Below, one piece after another: positions 29,742 through 41,653 of a DNA stretch of 64,000 bases; position 1 is the first letter of the stretch; each line of letters begins with the position of its first letter. Made by a program: the position numbers and the translations under genes. The notes under the pieces are model-generated. The model was not told the DNA's origin. It ran no database searches and was given only the letters and a program-made list of their open reading frames with translations. Source of the DNA: Hygrocybe punicea. Its lineage: Eukaryota; Basidiomycota; Agaricomycetes; Agaricales; Hygrophoraceae. The stretch is from assembly GCA_963556145.1 (NCBI GenBank), contig OY744464.1, positions 248,001 to 312,000 of the forward strand. The letters are read 5' to 3'.

Positions 29742-32700
29742 CTACTCTGAACCTGTCTCATCATTTTCTGAACATGTATCACCACTCTTCTCACTCTCTG
29801 AACTCCCACTGCCACCATCATCCTGTCCCATATCATCACTGTCATCAGTGGAATCACCATTGCTTTCACCGACACTGCTCTCCTCAGATTGGACCTCCTG
29901 TCTTCTTGCTGGAGGCTTATGGAAATTTGCCTTCTTCCAGGACTTTTGACGATCCCTGTATTCACGTCTGCTTACTTTGTATGGGATTCCACGATGCTCT
30001 TGATCCAATTTGGCAGCTATCACAGCCGTGGAAGCCTTTACCCTCCTTCTCACTGGTTTCTTCTCTCTGGTGGCATTCCCAATCCTCACCAGCTTGTAGT
30101 ATCTGGAGTTGGTCACCAGCTCAATGTAACCGTTGCGTGTTTTCCATATCGTTCCGCATCTCCTTCCACCTTCCTGGCATCGTTTGCTGACAGGAAGACA
30201 ATGAAGGTGAGCAAAGATGATGCCAAGCCCCGTCTTAATCTCGAGGAGACGACGCTCAGAGAGGGTCTTGCACAGATGATGATATTCCCCAATGTAACCC
30301 TTATCCATTAATGGCTGCCAAACAGAGTTGGCATTGAAACCAGCATCGGGAGCTGGGAAAAAGATGGAGAGCATGGAGTGAAACGAAGAGTGTTTTTGTC
30401 CCGTCTTTGCACCTCGAAGATTGTAGCTTGAAGCCACGAACATGCAATTACGAAAAGATGCCTGGATGGCTTGTACCATCCAACATTCCATGGCTTCTTG
30501 AAGGGTGGTGGGCTTGGGAGGTAGACCATACATGGCATCGTCCACCACGGTAAGCCAGAGATCGACTGTCATTCTAATAAATAGATCATTGGCCTGGGCA
30601 TGCTGGTCATACATGGCACTCCATTCCCAAGCCTTCAACATCGTCTCTGGTGAGTCTTGAACAGCTTGAACCACCAACTTCCAGGGAGGCGAGTCACCGA
30701 TGGGATACTGAGCATTTGGTTCAGAATTGATGAAATTGATTGTCCTGGCCTTTTTTCATGCCCTCTTGTCCAGCTTCATCACCTTGGCCACCTCGTTGTC
30801 ATCATTTTGCTCCAATCCTGGAAGAAAGATGTTGTTGGAAATGTCTATATCATGCAGAAAGAACATTCCAAATCTTTCTATGCAGGGACCGAAATTGAGG
30901 TCAATGAGAGCCGCGTTAAGATAGCTGTAGGTGTTTATGGGGGTGGTGATGATCCGGATCAGATGCATGATCAGACTAGTGATGATTCCATAGTTGGAAG
31001 GACGTGATTTCGACAACTTGAGTTGGAAGTTTTTGAGCTCCAACATTCTCCTCCTCACAAAGGTGAACCAAAGATCGGATTTAACCCACAACACGGGATC
31101 TGACCGCAAGTAATCCATGCCTGGATCACAAAATATTCCAAGTCAGATGTAGAAGAACACCACCAGACACACTCAGGAAACTGGCCTTTTTTTATGGTGG
31201 ACATCAAAGCCATCTTGATGGCAAGTCCACTTCCACGAATTTCTTCTCTGACCCCGAATGACTTTCTTTTGGCACTGTTGAACATGCCAAGATATCAGTT
31301 GTAACAGTCGAGAAAAGTGGGGGAGGCAAAGTAAGCCTCACGGTCCTCGCAAAAGTAGGAGTTAGACCCTGGATGGCGAATGGCCTCAAAGTACAGGCCA
31401 TAGGAGGAACGAAAAGTAAACTGGACTGCCTTCATCCTCTCCTGTTGCATTTCAGCCTGCATGCCACCGTACTGCGCCAGAGTGTTGGTGTTATGGATGG
31501 TGCTCTGCTTCATCCCAGTGGCTTGATATGAACCTTGCACAACGGGCAGTTTCCAAAGACCGACCAAAGGGGTTGCATCTTTGGAATTTGGATGGAAAGA
31601 AATCCCAAAGTCAAGGAAGAGCTGTCCATTGGATCGATCCATAGCATAGTCCCAATCCATTCCTGGGTACTCCCTCATCAAAGCTTGATAGCGGTCATCC
31701 TCCACGGTAAGGCCTTTGAAGCTTCGAAAGTCGCAAACAAAGAAGAAGGAACCAAAGAGATCGAGATTGTCAGGATTTTCCATAATGATTTTCTTCATGC
31801 AATACTGCAAATCATCAAGGGCAGAAGCACAAACGGGAGTGGTCTTGGTGTCAATGAATCTATGATTTACTGAAGCCTTCCATCTCCACTCATCCAGAGT
31901 AAAATCTGTGTACTCCAAACAGCCAGGAACTGTGGAGGCAATGATGGAAGGGAGGACGACCTCTGTAAACCACAAAGATTGCACTTCAAAAGGAATCCGG
32001 TTGACTCGAAAGCCCCTGAACTCGTCCCGGTGGATCATCCGTGGAAAGAAAACATATATGTTCACACTTCCTGCACCATCTCCAAGATGAGCAAAGTGGG
32101 TGTGAGGTATTCCAGACAAAGGAAATGACTTGGATAGCCACTCTGATTGATCACTGCTGTCCTTGTCAAGCTCTGAATGAGGAAGAAGGATGTCCACATA
32201 AATGTGATTGTTTCTGTGGATAGGAGCTTCCCTCCTTTCGTAAGGCAACACGAACATCTTGATGGCTTGAAGAAAATGGAGTTTGTGAGTGACCCAGATC
32301 ATGCAATTGATGTCAAAACGCGAGGTTATTTCATCTTCCTCCAAATGAACTTTGTCTTCCTCGAGAGATAGGTGGATATAATGGCCATAAGAAGATCGAC
32401 CGCAAAGAAAGGCATTGAAACTCTCTATGGAGTTTTCTCTACCAGCATGAGACAACATGTCTTCCATTCCCATAGTCACGATATTGTTAACATTGACATT
32501 GATGTCCTCGTGACCACGTCTTGCCAGAGAATAATCACCGGTGATGTGATCAGAGATGCTTTCCCCTGCAAGTGAGGACCCGACAGGCAGGAGATGTTCT
32601 TGGACGAGGATGGGGTTGACATTATTGAACATGAGGGCGAAACTGGGTTCCAACCTGTAACCATAGTCTTTGAAATGTTCCCATGACGAATGGGTGGTGG

Positions 32701-34482
32701 GCATGGCATAAGGATTGGTTGGGAAATTGTCGAGATATTTTGGATACGTCGCATTGTCTTCCAAGGTAGGCCCCAGGAAATACTCATCGAAATTGGAATT
32801 AGAAGGAAGAGGGATGAAACATTGGGGTGGCAAGGGAATCGTGTTATCGGTGGCTTTCAACCTACGAGGCGCCAAGAACGCTCTGTTTCGAGCCCCTTTC
32901 ATGAATGTATTATTCTTGAGATGAGCAGGGAATTTTTGTTGTCCTGCAGAATAGCGTCAAGATGAAAGGAATACTCATCAGAGACACAAGAATGTTACTC
33001 ACTGCTCTCCTGGTCCTCGCTCTCCGGATCATTGCCACTCTGGCTATCATCAGAACTTGAATGTGGAAAAGACGAGGATTTGATCTTGGCCGCCATAATG
33101 GTTCTACTTCGTTTGCAATCTGGGCAATGAGATTGGGCCTTCTTAAATTGTTTTGACATTCTGCTGATTTTGGTCAGCCATTCTTGACCAGACTCCAGCA
33201 TATCCATGGAAGCTTGGAGGGGTTCAGTAACCCAAGCAATGGGATGGGACTCTTTCATGGCTTTCCAGGTGGTGAAGCAAATAAATGTTTGTTCCACTAT
33301 AACCTCAAACATATGCTGCCTCTGGAGATGAGCGCAAGGAATGGAGGGACAGAGAATGTGACCGGAATCATCGAATTCCAACCCTCTGGACAAGAGAGCT
33401 AAAATCACCGAGACAGTTATCGGTCCACAGTCCAATCCATTCTGAAAAGAGAAGTGTAAAGAAAGATCAACTGAATTTTGAGCACAAGACAGACCTGACG
33501 CCATTGTCTGGCTACCACCTCGACTTCATTTATGTCTCCAGCTTGCCAACCATGAAGAGCGGCCAAGAAATTCCGCAACCGTGGACCATTCCAATCATGC
33601 CAGGGAAAGTCGATATGATAATAACCTGAGTGAGAGATTCTCGAACCCAGAACATAGGCCATCATTGCAGTGTAATCGAAGATGGCGACAAAAAAATGAT
33701 GAGAATGACCTATAACTGCGATCACAGGACGTGGAGGAAATGGGCGATGTCGACCAGTATAAGATTCATAAGAATCCAATTGCATCTGATTTGGCATAAT
33801 TCTCAAATTCAGAGTCAATTCCAAGTTCACCAGGTAAAAGAGGGCATCGTCTCTGTTGTGGAGCCAATGGTGAAGGAGATAAAAGTTGATTATGGTTTGA
33901 TCCAACCACTTTCCAATGCGCAAAGTTTGAATCTCCAACAGAGGAACACTCCACACCATAGGATTACAAAGAATCAGGTCTTGAAAGATAAATGAGGCTG
34001 AAAGCTAAGCTATGGGATTGTTGAAGCCCACCTTTGTCATGCTGATCATTGTTATCAGGCCCATGTTCATTGTGAGATTCACCAGCATTAGATGTGGAGC
34101 GATTGGTATCCCAGTCTTCAAGTTGCAAAGGTATAATGTCACCAGAAGGCTGATAACCATCAGAAGTGTCCGAGTGTGTGGAATCATTGGAGGAAGAGGA
34201 GGAAGAGGAGGAGAAATTTTGAGAAGGCAACCCAGCTAATACATCAAATGCTGATTGCAGTTGCTTAGAAGTCAACTGAGAGGCCTGAGAGGAGGTCAGG
34301 ATGGATTTCCATGTGGGATTGACAGACAGTGAGTCCATAGGATCAGAAGAAGATGAGGAGGAGGAGACTTGGGAAGCCATCAAGTCCAGCTTTCCTTGAA
34401 ATTCTTTTGCTACAGAGAGCAGGTCATCAGAAAATTTGGAATCCAATGAAGTCGAAGAGTCAGACATGATGACGGTTAGCAA
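29742..34482 (-). CDS. Ulp1-type cysteine protease fused to a large unknown domain, copy 2
   Basis: The N-terminal ~165 residues are Ser-rich and disordered (start 34482, or MSDSS at 34467). After an intron, protease blocks follow: WLDQTIINFYL, HHFFVAIFDYTAMMAYVLG with the His and following acid region, and ARQWRQ spliced to NGLDCGPITV with the nucleophile Cys. A C-x2-C (SHCPDCK) and an acidic tail end this part near 32995. From 32902 to 31295 a 535-residue block of unknown fold is open (YGYRLEPSF, LVQEHLLPVG, NNHIYVDILLPHSELD, GSVNIYVFFPR). Further exons run to 29742 (LFIRMTVDLWLTVV, WQPLMDKGYIGEYHH, then an acidic Ser/Asp/Glu tail). The fold of the large domain is unknown to me. It lies 70 bp downstream of the BAH-PHD stop on the same strand. 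Most exons join without obvious lesions, so it may be functional; introns between 31295 and 30677 are uncertain. Confidence 0.6.
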
Positions 34483-34552
34483 GATGCAATATGTAATACA
34501 GGCACAACCCCCAACCTACATGAGGCATCATGTAATGTGAGCAGGGAAATGA

Positions 34553-35700
34553 CTAAATCCAACTACGTGTGCAATAAGGACATTCATAATACACAGGATT
34601 ATCACCCATAACTCTCCTCACATACTTTTTGCTGAGATTTTGCAGAGAACAGTTCTTCTCCCCTTTATTGGCCTCGGATAACAACCATCTGGAAAACAAT
34701 TGCTGTTCGCCATTGCCGACCAACCCATGAATTGAAAGAAGTCCCCGCTCTATTGGTTTAATTGCAATGGTTAGGAGATCTTCATCAACACCAGCAGGAG
34801 GAGATTTTAGGCCTGTTATTTCGAATGTAGGTTCCTCCTGTTGGACCTCCATACACTCTGTGTGAAACCAGGTCTGACAAGTGGAACACCAACACTGAAT
34901 GTCACTTTCTGGCACATACAAACCGTGACAGCCTATGACACAGGACGTTTTGAGCTACTGAAAATAAGTCAAATCAGCACAGAAATATCAGGAGAAGATG
35001 ATTTAACCGCACTGTGAATGTCATGGATTTGACGTTGAGAGTCCAACGTGAATAATAGGAATCAGTTGGGATGTCGAAATGCAGACACAAAGTGTCATTG
35101 AAGTGTAGCAAGGAAGAGGGTGCTGTCCGACAAGCTCAACTTGCTGGTTGATGTTTGAGAGAAGTCAAAGACTTACATTCAACACAAGCAGCATCAATAA
35201 TGTCCTCATGATTGGAAGCCACCAACTCATTTGAACCCATTTTGTCCAATGGCCTGCTACCCATGAAGCACTATCGGAGAAGGGTACAATGCAATAACCA
35301 CTCACAGATGAGCACTCTCTGTGGGGAAGACAGACCTAATATGGTCTGCAGTATAAAACCAACTTATCTTGATCCAAATCTACTCCAAGATTAGACAGTT
35401 GAAAGTTTTAGAGAATGAAAACAGACCGATCCTGATTTGTCCAAGTTTCCTCGAATGTCCACAATGGTTGCATGATAATAATTATCGGGGTTGGCCAAAA
35501 AACTATCATTATCCAATTCACCCAAGTCTTCTTCATGAGGGACAACCATGACACTAACCGCAAAGAGAGGTTAGATGAGGAAGAAGCAAAAGCAAGACCT
35601 TACTGGTCCCCACGAAAGAATTCCACCAAACCATCCTCTGAGTTACCCATGACTATAGACAAAGAAAGTCCAAGGGTCAATGCCCAGGTAAGTTCAGACA
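34553..35700 (-). CDS. BAH-PHD chromatin-reader-like protein, copy 2
   Basis: Minus-strand exons read MVWWNSFVGTSVMVVPHEED, then DNYYHATIVDIRG (BAH-like, aligning with YWYGTIEDLR of copy 1). A poorly preserved middle follows, then NELVASNHEDIIDAACVECK (matching ELIKSNHDQII of copy 1). The last exon is a PHD finger: CVIGCHGLYVPESDIQCWC, CQTWFHTEC, ending YYECPYCTRSW at 34553. Zinc ligands appear complete. The 5' limit is approximate. The stop codon is only 70 bp from the ATG of the Ulp1-X gene on the same strand, while copy 1 has the two genes divergent, so the pair stays together although its orientation changed. Confidence 0.55.
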
Positions 35701-35849
35701 ACCAACCTACTTTTCAGAGACTCATAGGTGGCCATTTTTCCAAACTTGGAATTATTGGGTTTGAGTTCTTGTCTGATCAAGTTCCGGGATGAAGCCATCT
35801 AATAATCATGGAGAGTTGCATCAGATGAGCGTCAAATACCAAAACCGCA

Positions 35850-36255
35850 TAGAACTGACATGAGGTGAAGAGAGTGAGAGTGAGCTGGGTTAGTCAGCCA
35901 AACGAAATCATGTGAGCAAACAATTGCCAGGTTGGTTAGGATTTTGGGAGTTAGCTGGTCTTTGGTTAGCTTATGGGGATATATGTCTTACTTGTATTAT
36001 GGCCAGTCATGCAGCAATCCAGTTACATTTCAAGTTAGGGTTTTGGGAGTTAGCTGGCTTTTTAGCTTTTTAGCTTAACCTCTTCCTTTATGGTAAGATT
36101 ATAGTCATGCAGCAACGTAGTGAGTAAAAGTGGTCGGAACACTATTAGAAAAAAACCCAACCAAACCCCAGTCTAAGTTTAGTTGCCAGAAAATATAAGC
36201 TAGCAACATCCAAGCCTGAGTATATATGAGAGCAAACAATACGATTCTAACACAT
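35850..36255. other. Gene-free spacer
   Basis: A diverged direct duplication (GTTAGGATTTTGGGAGTTAG near 35934 and TTAGGGTTTTGGGAGTTAGC near 36036) is the only structure seen. Confidence 0.35.
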
Positions 36256-36379
36256 ATCCAGGTCTAACCATTATCTACATGTTGCCTGTGAATGCCAAGG
36301 TCATAGAGATTACCCCTTGCATCAATTCCTGACCGTAAATCCATATGACTTGTGATTAAACAATGTACATCACAATGCA

Positions 36380-36625
36380 AAATCCGTTTAAACACATGTT
36401 GTTTAAACACACATTCATGAAGATTCCATTTATTCTCTCTGCTCCAATCAGCATGTTTAAACATGCAGGTTTAAACCATTTACACAGATTTAAATGCTTA
36501 AACAGACATTCTCTGTGCTCCAATCCATGTGTTTAAACATACAGGTTTAAATATACAGGTTTAAACCATCAGCAGAAATTCAGATGATTAAACAGACATT
36601 ATCCAATGTACTGTTTAAACCGTTA
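36380..36625. repeat. GTTTAAAC cluster downstream of the KDZ gene
   Basis: The 8-bp palindrome GTTTAAAC occurs at least seven times in about 240 bp, often as CAGGTTTAAACC or TGTTTAAACAT, within a diverged ~75-bp tandem unit (TCTGTGCTCCAATC... repeated near 36440 and 36515). It lies directly 3' of the KDZ transposase stop. Such dense palindromic words are typical of subterminal transposase-binding regions, but no terminal inverted repeat was found. A smaller cluster is at 48961-49010. Confidence 0.5.
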
Positions 36626-36636
36626 AAACATCAACT

Positions 36637-39600
36637 CTAGATAATATCACCTTCCAAGGACTTTGTAAATGATATCAGGTCCTCGGCGCGCATAGCAGCT
36701 ACATAATCAGACAAATGGCCCTCAGTCAATCTTACATGCATATATCCAGCCTCGTCAAGTTTCTTCTTGCAGTCATTCTCCATTCGTCCATACATGTCCG
36801 CCTTTTGCCTTGCATAAGCAACATGGCCATCCGAAGAACCTGTCCACAAGACTGAGAGCTGGGACCAAGCTTGTGTCATCCTCTTGAAGCTCCTTATAAC
36901 TCTTAGAAACTCTGCAAGTTTTTGCTCGACCTGTTCCTGCCACCGTTGCATTTCGGCTTCTGCACGAAACCACTGCACACGGTCACCTGTGTGTTGAAGC
37001 AAATTTATGAGTAACCATCTTACGTTTTGTAACAGCCTTACCTTCAGCCTCCCACTCCACCATCTCTTTCGCTGACATTTTACCCCAACCCCCCATGTGC
37101 CAAAGCCATCCTTCCTTTCCCTCTTGTGCTGTCGGAACTACTGTCATATTAAGCATACACTTTGAAAGAATAAATACGTCCATACTGGTGGTACCACTGA
37201 TAAGGTTTCCATCTTGTTTCCTAGCTGTAGTCTTTGCTATTATGGTTGAGCATTACCAAATGCTATACTGATGAAATTGTCATTCATTACCTTTATTTCG
37301 TCGACTCATTTGTGTCCCACTAACTGAAATAAGATGTGTGAGCAATGCCCAACAAGAAACAATGACATCGGCAACACTCACTTGGCAACAGTTCCATCTC
37401 TCCTTGATTGGATACTTGGCTATCCACATGCACCCCGTGCAGGGTTAGATCACCCGTACTGGCCATTTGTCCATGCATCTGCCACAGCTTGCCATCTGTC
37501 CGACGTGAATCACCCAAACCACGGCCGCGCTGTCTTGACTTCATGAAAGTGTCCTCGATGGTGAGAGGAGGAAACGGTGACTCAGGATCATTGCTGTCAA
37601 CAGCCCCAAGCAATATCAGAGCAAGGCGGGCAGATGCATAAGTTTCCATATGATGATCTCGTCGACTCTGGGCATCTCTAATATAAGATCCTGACTTGGT
37701 GTTTTCAGCCTGTCCACGTGCATTCTTGCGTTTCCGATCCTGGATTGCCGTCAAGGTCTTGACTGCAGATTGTATTGCACGTAGCGCATCACATGCTTCG
37801 CCTTCTCGCAACTTTGCCTCTTCGATACCAAGCGCTATGGCCTCGACGGTCTGTTGCTCTTCATGCTCGAAATCTGACGGTAGGAAGAGCTTCTCGTGTT
37901 CAACCTCACATGAACGTTGTCGAGCCACTGCATCTCCAGCCTTGGGCATCAGAAGTCTCTGATCATCACGCCATTTCATGATGCGCAGTCGCAACTTCCC
38001 TCGCCGAGTGCCAATCTCCTTTTCAAGTGACGCAAGGTGGTGTTCACGATCCTCCGCAACTGTTGCTCTCAGTTTTCGTCTAAATACAAATTATCAGCAG
38101 TCAAGCGAAACACCACTGAAACGTTCAGACTCACTGTGCATCCTGAATTCGAAGACCCTCATTAAGAAAGGCAGCGATGGAACCTTGGGGAATGTCAGTG
38201 TCCGAGAACTTGGACTCCTGTGCAAGCATATGCTGATAAATTGCTGCCTGAGAAGGCACTACAGTATATGTGAGTTTGTGAGTTCCAAGTGCTATCAATG
38301 TTACGAAAGACTCACCCTTTGACTTGCAATGTCTGTATACACTCTCCGTCTCTTTCCCCTTTTGCCTGGGCTTACGATCCATTTGATCCCATGCGTCTCG
38401 CTGTTCTGCATATAAAATACATAGCCCTCGAAAATGATCACGCTTTCGAATGTATAATGCTTTAGCAAGGTTGAGGTCGTGTAACAAAGTGGACGCTATT
38501 GCCACCAGTCAATGAAGGTAATGTTAAAGTTCGTGAGCCACTCACCCATTTTCATTGTCTTGAGCCAGTTCCAATCGCCGTGGTGGTCGATCAATGTGTC
38601 TTGGCGATGGCCATTGTTCATTTGTCTGACATGAGGACCAAGTTGATTTGCTTCAGGCCAGTAGTGTTCAGCTGTCTCCCCGTGAAAATGGCCAACACAG
38701 GGCATATATGCGGTTGCAAAGGTGTAGAGACACGTCTCTTTGTGCCCCTGGACATGAAGGGCTGGAACTGACCACCGCATCCTACACACAAGAGGTGCCA
38801 TATCTGGAAAGAACTTCTCAAATCGTTTGATGACGTGGACCGAGTATGAGCAGTTGCTGTCGTAGGAGCAGATATGGTCAACGTCTGCCTCCTCATCCTG
38901 AAGGTTGATGTCTGTTTCCTCCGGTGAAGACCGTTGACGAGCGCCATGTGCAAGCGCAAAGTCAGTATTCGCAAATCTGTTCATAATGTAGGGTAGCGAG
39001 TGGAGGAATCGTAGTGAGACACTGCCACATACCTTTCACCAAATTGCATGTCAACTGACGACCAGATGAAGACGTGACTGCATTGACAATTCACTGTCCC
39101 AGTGATATCCATATTCTTGAATTTCTTCTTATCTTGTTTGTTGACGGCTTTCAGATATGTACATGTTGATTTCTTAACGCCATGTAACCTAATCAATAAA
39201 GAGTTGCACGTTCATATTGTATAATGGTCTAACCTCCTCCGACTTTGGGACATTCCTTAAGTATTCCTTGTAGAGATCGTCCTTTGGGAAATACGCATTT
39301 CCCTGAAAAAGCGATATGTCATCGGGATCACTGTTCTTCTTCATCTTGTTGCACTGGAAGTTGCCGTCAAGGGTCTTCTGTGATTGGTTGAGATGCCTGT
39401 GGCATCTCCTATCAGCAAACATATTCGTCAACACTGCAGTGGGTCCCACCTAAGCTCAAATGGTGTTGGTTTCCATCCCTGCTCAGTATTGAAACCCGGC
39501 TCTGGGCATGCTGGGCAGTGCACGATAAGGTTTCCCGGTCTACGATGTGGTAGCACACGATCGATGCCATGGGCTTGTCCAAGACGCTTGCGAAGGGTGA

Positions 39601-40584
39601 GCCACCGCCAAACTCGGACAACACGGAGGAAATTCGCATAAGGATCCTGGAGAATAGCATGAGACGCGAATATAATAATGTCTTTAAACGCACTGGTACG
39701 TCTGCTGTAAACGCGTTGTCCGTCAGGTGCCTGAGAGCTCCAAAGTAATCGTAGGCTGCCTTTTTCGATTCTAGATTGTGAAGATGGAACTCTTGGAGAA
39801 CCTTGAATGTGAAGGCAGTCTTCGTGTCGCGAGTAGTTGCAGGAAATAGCCGAGCCCGCATGAGCTGCTCAACCTTCGTACTAGCCCCAAGGCAGCCACA
39901 GACAGCCAGTCGTGTGGCGTGAATGCCATTAGTGTCAACAACAGTGAAGAGAATATTGCTCTTGGGGTTGGGGCAACGAGCTCCGTTGTGACCAAGGTAT
40001 ATGGTGAAACCCAACGATGAGATATCATGGCGAACGAAAAAGCCCCGTTCAGCATCCCAAACTTCACCCCAATGGAACGGCAAGTTCTGGTGCGCTTGAA
40101 TAAAACAATCTGTGCACGATGCACAGTACTGTGTACAATCATGGCATTGTGTTGTTCGGACGCCATTGTTGCATGAGCAAAGCGAACCAACTTGGGGATC
40201 CGCCTCAAATTCGATGATAAGCCGTAGAAAATTGTCAAAGTGCCCATCGAAGTCCTCCAGGAGCCGTGAATTCTAGTAGTAGAGTTGTAGTTATACTTTT
40301 AAGCGCTAACATACAGAACAAACCTGTGTCTGCTTTCTAGGCAGGTCATCTTTGTCATCCATCAGGTCAGGCTGGTGGCTGGCATCATCGGTGATCAGGG
40401 GAGAGAGCGTAGTGATCCCCGTGGTACTCGAATCGGATCTGTGTGTCGTGGTGCGTACTTCCATACCAGAATCTCCAACGGTCCGAAAGTGTGCTTTATG
40501 GACGTGTGGGTTTCTAATTCTTGCAGCCTGCCGGGAAAATTGCAGTTCCTCTTCTTCCACAGAAGCTCTCCGTTTTCGGCTCAT
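36637..40584 (-). CDS. KDZ-family transposase with CxC2-like cysteine cluster
   Basis: Starts MSRKRRASVEEEELQFSRQA at 40584. Exons in order give: the cysteine cluster (LCSCNNG, QCHDCTQYCASCTDC, LPFHWGEVW), YDYFGALRHLTDN, NFLRVVRVWRWLTLRKR, VHCPACPEPGFNTEQGW, HLNQSQKTLDGNFQ, YLKAVNKQDKKKFKNMDITG with SHVFI, and RFEKFFPDMAPLV. MRWSVPALHVQGH, GHFHGETAEHYWPEANQLG and RQMNNGHRQDTLIDHHGDWN follow, the strongly conserved KDZ core. The C-terminal ~450 residues are helical and charged, ending at 36637. Small introns (for example around 39450, 39230 and 39000) join these without visible lesions, so the gene looks intact. KDZ transposases mobilise large fungal DNA transposons. The BAH-PHD and Ulp1-X genes follow on the same strand. 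Confidence 0.8.
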
Positions 40585-40793
40585 GTCTCTGGGCCTAATA
40601 TTGAGAATGATGAGTATGGAACAAACACCACCCCAGTCAATCACGGATACGCACTAGGGATGGGCAATCAAGTGAGGTGACTGAAATCAATGGGTTGAGA
40701 GTACGATGCAAAACGAGGAACAATAGACTCAACAGTATGTGGCTTGAGGTGGGTAAATGGCGATCCTTAGATAACATGGCCATGGCAGTGCAG

Positions 40794-41586
40794 AAGAAAT
40801 GACGCAAAGTCCAATCTCTTGTGAGAGGGAGCAACAGACACAAAGTCTAAGTCACCGCCAACCAGGATGACGCGAAGTCTACTTCCTGAGTGTGCATAAG
40901 GAATACAATGTCCACAGCTTCGTCACCTGGCGAGGTTTGTATTGCCCTCCCAACCTCGAGGGGTGGACAGCCATGTCCATTGACGTGGGTCTGGCCCTCC
41001 CGAGGTAATGAGTGCACACCCAAACTTGCCATTTTCCCTGTTACGGTTGTTCGGGAGGGCGCGTGACGGAGGTCATACGGTTCCTGTGGTTGCTGGTGCT
41101 CCTTCCCGATTCTGATGATCCAGGGCAAGACCCGGAAGGCGAGGTCAAGGGTGTCGAAGTGGAGAGTCTCGCACGTTTGCGATGAGACGATGACGGCGCA
41201 TACGTTGACGAACCAGAGTTGCCCGATGCGCGAGAGGCTGTTTTGCGGAGTCAGTGAGTGGAATGTTTAACGGTTGATGTAATAGAATACAAATAGCGTT
41301 GGTGGTTCGAAACAAGTAGAGTCGCAGGACGACTACAATGGGGTTGCGAGTGGATGAAGGAGAGGGCTTAAGGGTACAGGGAGCGTGTAGAGTTGTATTG
41401 TAGCGACGCATACCGATGATCGCGCAAAGACGAGTTCTAGAATGAAGTGTTCGTCAGTAGTGAATGGATATATAGATAGAAATGAGACGACACGAAGTCT
41501 AATCTCCAGCAGAGCCAGCAACTGACGCAGAGTCTAAGTTGCTGCCGTGGCCCATCCAGATTGACGCAAAGTCTAGATCCAGGATG
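40794..41586 (-). repeat. Constant-loop, variable-stem hairpin group, left (six hairpins)
   Basis: Hairpins at 40794-40820, 40827-40859, 40863-40888, 41484-41506, 41516-41544 and 41553-41586. Read on the minus strand the loops are variants of TTAGACTTTGCGTCA, and each loop contains GAC...GTC which can pair to leave a five-base apical loop. Stems differ: CAGGA/TCCTG, GAGA/TCTC, CAGCAAC/GTTGCTG, and others with A-C mismatches or a bulge. The group lies upstream of the KDZ transposase start at 40584, with loop orientation the same as that gene. Confidence 0.7.
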
Positions 41587-41653
41587 TGCCAGTGCACGAG
41601 AATGAGTTTGACACTTACCAGCGACGGTTGGCTCCTCTGAGTCGAAGACATAG

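Noticed and set aside
40847..41128. Protein reading of the left hairpin region (VDFASSW-like words)
   Set aside because: The repeated peptide words arise from the conserved loop in different frames with stops between them; pairing explains the pattern better than coding.
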